Positions 8,975-11,141 of a DNA stretch of 11,141 nt are shown here, one piece after another (position 1 is the first letter of the stretch; every line of letters begins with the position of its first letter). The position numbers were made by a program, and so were the translations under genes. The notes beneath the pieces were generated by a model. The model did not search any database and had not been told where the DNA came from. It was given only the letters and a program-made list of their open reading frames with translations. Origin of the DNA: DATGQT01 sp035304085 (GTDB taxonomy: Bacteria > Bacteroidota > Rhodothermia > Rhodothermales > Rubricoccaceae); assembly GCA_035304085.1 (NCBI GenBank), contig DATGQT010000090.1, positions 1 to 11,141 of the forward strand, written 5' to 3'.

Positions 8975-9028
8975 TTACGTGAGGTACGTGATTACGTGAG
9001 GGAGCAAGATAGCGTGCCACGTCATCAC
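8971..9028. repeat. Short-period repeat with inverted copy between converging genes; possible bidirectional terminator
   Basis: GTGATTACGTGAGG occurs at 8971-8984 and again at 8988-9001, a 17-base period. CACGTCATCAC at 9018-9028 is the reverse complement of GTGATTACGTG with one mismatch, so 8988-8998 and 9018-9028 can form an 11-bp stem around a 19-base loop. The SET stop codon (8972-8974) sits in the first copy and the malic enzyme stop (9025-9027, minus) in the inverted copy. No T tract follows, so terminator function is a guess from position. Confidence 0.6.
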
Positions 9029-10344
9029 GCACCCGCCGCCCGTTTCACGGCCTCGACCACCTGGGCGTGGACGAGGGGGTGGAACGGGCTCGGCACCAGC
9101 TCCCCCTCGGGCGCGAGCGCGCTGATGGCCTCGGCCGCGGCGATCTTCATCGCGCTCGTGATGGCCTCGGCCTGCACCTCTAGGGCCGCCTTGAACAGGC
9201 CCGGGAACGCCAGCGCGTTGTTGACGCTCTTCCCGTCGGCGGCGAAGGCGGCGCCGGCGGCCAGCGCGTCCTCGGGGTAGATCTCCGGGACGGGGTTCGA
9301 CAGCGGGAGCACGATCTGCCCCGGCCGGATCATCTCGGGCCGGATCAGCCCGACCACGCCCGTCGTGGCGATGACGACGTCGGCCGAGGCCATGGCCTCG
9401 GCGAGGTCGGCCGTCGCGCCGCCGGAGGCTTCGAGGCGGGCGCGCGCCTCGGCCCCGGGGTCCACGCCGACGACACGGAAGCCGGCGTCCATGAGGAGCC
9501 GGGCGATGGCGAGTCCGGCCGCGCCGAGGCCGACCTGCGCGCACACGAGGCCCGTCTGTCCCTCGCGGCCGGTGTGGCGGAGGGCCGAGAGCACCGCCGC
9601 CAGGAGCACCGTCGCCGTGCCGTGCTGGTCGTCGTGCATGACGGGCTTGCGGAGCCGCCGGATCAGCTCCTCCTCGATGTAGAAGCAGTCCGGCGTGCGG
9701 ATGTCCTCGAGGTGGATGCCCCCGAACGTCGGGGCCACGCGGACGACGGTCTCGACGAACGCCTCGGGGTCCTCGGTGTCCACGAGCACGGGGTGCGCCG
9801 AGAGGCCGACGAACTGGTCGTAGATCACGGCCTTCCCCTCCATCACCGGCAGGCTCGCCAGCGGCCCGATGTTGCCGAGGCCGAGCACGCGCGTGCCGTT
9901 GGTGAAGATGCCGACGGAGGCGCCGACGGCGGTGTACTGCCGCGCCAGCGCGGGGTCGCGCTGGATCGCCGTGCAGACGCGGGCCACGCCGGGGGTGTAG
10001 ATGTAGCGGAGGTCCTCGAGCCGCTGGAGGTCCCGCGTCCGCCCGGTGTGGAGCTTCCCGCCGAGGTGCCGCTCGAACACGAGGTCCTTCACCTCGAGGA
10101 CCTCGACGCCGGGGAGCAGGCGGACGGCCCGGAGCACGGCCTCGAGGTGGTCGTGGTCGTGGACCGAGACCGTCACCGCGCGCTCCGAGTGGTCCGCCCC
10201 GATGAACCGGGTCTCGACGTCGCCCACGATGGCGCCCGTGTCGCCGATGGCGGTGAGGAGGCGGCCGAGGTACCCGGAGCGGTGCGGGTTCCGCAGGACC
10301 AGCACGATGTCGGTCTCGGGCAGGCGGGGGCGGGGGGCGGCCAT
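9025..10344 (-). CDS. Malic enzyme with N-terminal ACT domain, probably NAD-dependent
   Basis: The product has 439 residues. Malic enzyme oxidatively decarboxylates malate to pyruvate and CO2 with reduction of NAD(P). Residues about 12-85 form an ACT-type regulatory fold (DIVLVLRNPHRSGYLGRLL then GAIVGDV), which in other enzymes binds small ligands such as amino acids. The catalytic part has YTPGVARVC with Tyr116, PVMEGKAV with Lys171, LEDI with Glu213/Asp214 and HDDQHGTA with Asp238/Asp239 for the divalent metal. The nucleotide-binding fold shows GLGAAG (272-277), and Asp295 at the end of the second strand favours NAD over NADP. SNPVPE and GKSVNNALAFPG near the C-terminus are also family-typical. 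Sequence similar to the -7 promoter motif lies 22 bases before the ATG. The ACT ligand cannot be deduced here. Confidence 0.93.
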   Translation of the reverse strand: MAAPRPRLPETDIVLVLRNPHRSGYLGRLLTAIGDTGAIVGDVETRFIGADHSERAVTVSVHDHDHLEAVLRAVRLLPGVEVLEVKDLVFERHLGGKLHTGRTRDLQRLEDLRYIYTPGVARVCTAIQRDPALARQYTAVGASVGIFTNGTRVLGLGNIGPLASLPVMEGKAVIYDQFVGLSAHPVLVDTEDPEAFVETVVRVAPTFGGIHLEDIRTPDCFYIEEELIRRLRKPVMHDDQHGTATVLLAAVLSALRHTGREGQTGLVCAQVGLGAAGLAIARLLMDAGFRVVGVDPGAEARARLEASGGATADLAEAMASADVVIATTGVVGLIRPEMIRPGQIVLPLSNPVPEIYPEDALAAGAAFAADGKSVNNALAFPGLFKAALEVQAEAITSAMKIAAAEAISALAPEGELVPSPFHPLVHAQVVEAVKRAAGA

Positions 10345-10366
10345 CGGCGGCGGGGCGGGCGAGGCG

Positions 10367-10374
10367 TCAACCTA
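10367..10374 (-). promoter_or_regulatory. Candidate -7 promoter element of the malic enzyme gene
   Basis: On the minus strand this reads TAGGTTGA, 22 bases before the malic enzyme ATG. It resembles the octamer ahead of the antitoxin gene (TACCTTGA, 25 bases before its ATG). A TTTC at 10399-10402 could be a poor upstream element, but its spacing (about 24) is long. If real, it would make the malic enzyme gene independent of the terC-like gene upstream. Confidence 0.3.
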
Positions 10375-10408
10375 CCGCCGCAGCGCCCGCGCCGCCGTGA
10401 AAGCCGGG

Positions 10409-11141
10409 TTAGACGAGCGCCCCGTCGTCGCCCGGCGCCGGCAGCGGCTCGCGCCGCGGCCACCGCAACGACGCCGCGACGGAGACGGCGAGCACCGCCG
10501 CGATGACGGCCAGCGAGACGGCCGTCGGCACCTCGTACGCCTCCGAGATCAGCAGCTTCACGCCGACGAAGGCGAGGATGACGGCGAGCCCGTAGTGGAG
10601 GTGGTGGAACAGCCGCAGCACGCCGGCCAGCGCGAAGTAGAGCGCGCGCAGGCCCAGGATGGCGAACACGTTCGAGGTGTAGACGACGAACGGGTCGCGC
10701 GTGACGGCGAGGATGGCCGGGATCGAGTCCACCGCGAACAGGAGGTCGCTCATTTCGACGAACAGCAGCGCCACCAGCAGCGGCGTCGCCCGCCGCCGCC
10801 CGCCGCGGCGGACGAAGAACCGGTCGCCGTCGTAGCGGGCCGTGACGGGGACGAGGCGGCGGAACAGCCGGAGCACCGGGTTCCGCCCCGGGTGCAGCTC
10901 CTTGTCCTTCTCGAACGCCATCTTGACGGCCGTCACGAGGAGGAGCGCGCCGAAGACGTAGACCATCCAGTGGAACCGCTCCAGCAGCGCGATGCCGCCC
11001 GCGATGAAGCCGGCCCGGAGGACGAGGGCGCCGAGGATGCCCCAGAACAGCACGCGGTGCTGGTACGCCGCCGGCACGGCGAAGAAGGAGAAGATGAGGG
11101 CGAAGACGAAGACGTTGTCCACCGAGAGCGACTTCTCGATG
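10409..11141 (-). CDS. TerC-family integral membrane protein (5' end outside window)
   Basis: The visible 243 codons (frame read from base 11140) begin IEKSLSVDNVFVFALIFSFF, which is the core of the TerC family; the true start lies beyond the window, so the GTG at 11120-11122 is not taken as the start. Several hydrophobic membrane segments follow. The second signature, VEMSDLLFAVDSIPAILAVT, carries the conserved acidic residues, and SNVFAILGLRALYFAL comes after it. A basic cytosolic loop (RRLVPVTARYDGDRFFVRRGGRRR) lies between the halves. TerC proteins were named for tellurite resistance; characterised members such as E. coli Alx and B. subtilis YceF/MeeF are linked to manganese export. The stop codon is 64 bases before the malic enzyme ATG, so the two genes could be cotranscribed. 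Confidence 0.92.
   Translation of the reverse strand, partial: IEKSLSVDNVFVFALIFSFFAVPAAYQHRVLFWGILGALVLRAGFIAGGIALLERFHWMVYVFGALLLVTAVKMAFEKDKELHPGRNPVLRLFRRLVPVTARYDGDRFFVRRGGRRRATPLLVALLFVEMSDLLFAVDSIPAILAVTRDPFVVYTSNVFAILGLRALYFALAGVLRLFHHLHYGLAVILAFVGVKLLISEAYEVPTAVSLAVIAAVLAVSVAASLRWPRREPLPAPGDDGALV

Overview
This window reads as high-GC chromosomal DNA from a member of the Bacteroidota, most likely the Rhodothermia (the Salinibacter/Rhodothermus/Rubrivirga side). The grounds are a PorQ-type type IX secretion protein, a very long SecA (1150 residues) with Bacteroidota-style insertions, start sites without a clear Shine-Dalgarno sequence, and GC near 67-77% in the lines I counted inside secA and recN. 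The lineage call is an inference from gene content.

Layout. Positions 1-284 hold the 3' end of a tyrosine recombinase that lacks one catalytic arginine. It converges on a small lipoprotein gene of unknown function (295-750, minus), which follows porQ (915-1868, minus). A 406-base divergent spacer, framed by 26-base inverted repeats, separates porQ from secA (2275-5727, plus). secA is followed by recN (5808-7532, plus), with a 31-base-armed palindrome between them that runs into the recN start codon. Next comes a compact type II toxin-antitoxin pair (7572-8077). Right after the toxin stop codon lies a second copy of the recN 3' end (8078-8199) without a stop codon, open in frame into a SET-domain protein gene (8354-8974, plus). 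Converging on it is an ACT-domain malic enzyme gene (9025-10344, minus), preceded on the same strand by a TerC-family membrane protein gene cut by the window edge (10409-11141, minus).

Most genes are housekeeping: protein export (SecA, whose substrates include proteins later handled by the type IX system to which PorQ belongs), DNA repair (RecN), central carbon metabolism (malic enzyme) and metal homeostasis (TerC). The clearest accessory event is the toxin-antitoxin cassette between two copies of the recN tail (101 of 103 bases identical). A crossover between these copies would remove the toxin and antitoxin and also take away the recN stop codon, giving an in-frame RecN-SET fusion.

A second theme is that the spacers around porQ, recN and the SET/malic-enzyme junction, and more weakly the one upstream of the lipoprotein gene, carry imperfect palindromes built of degenerate 7-8 base units. 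Each has a different unit, and three of them run into start or stop codons.
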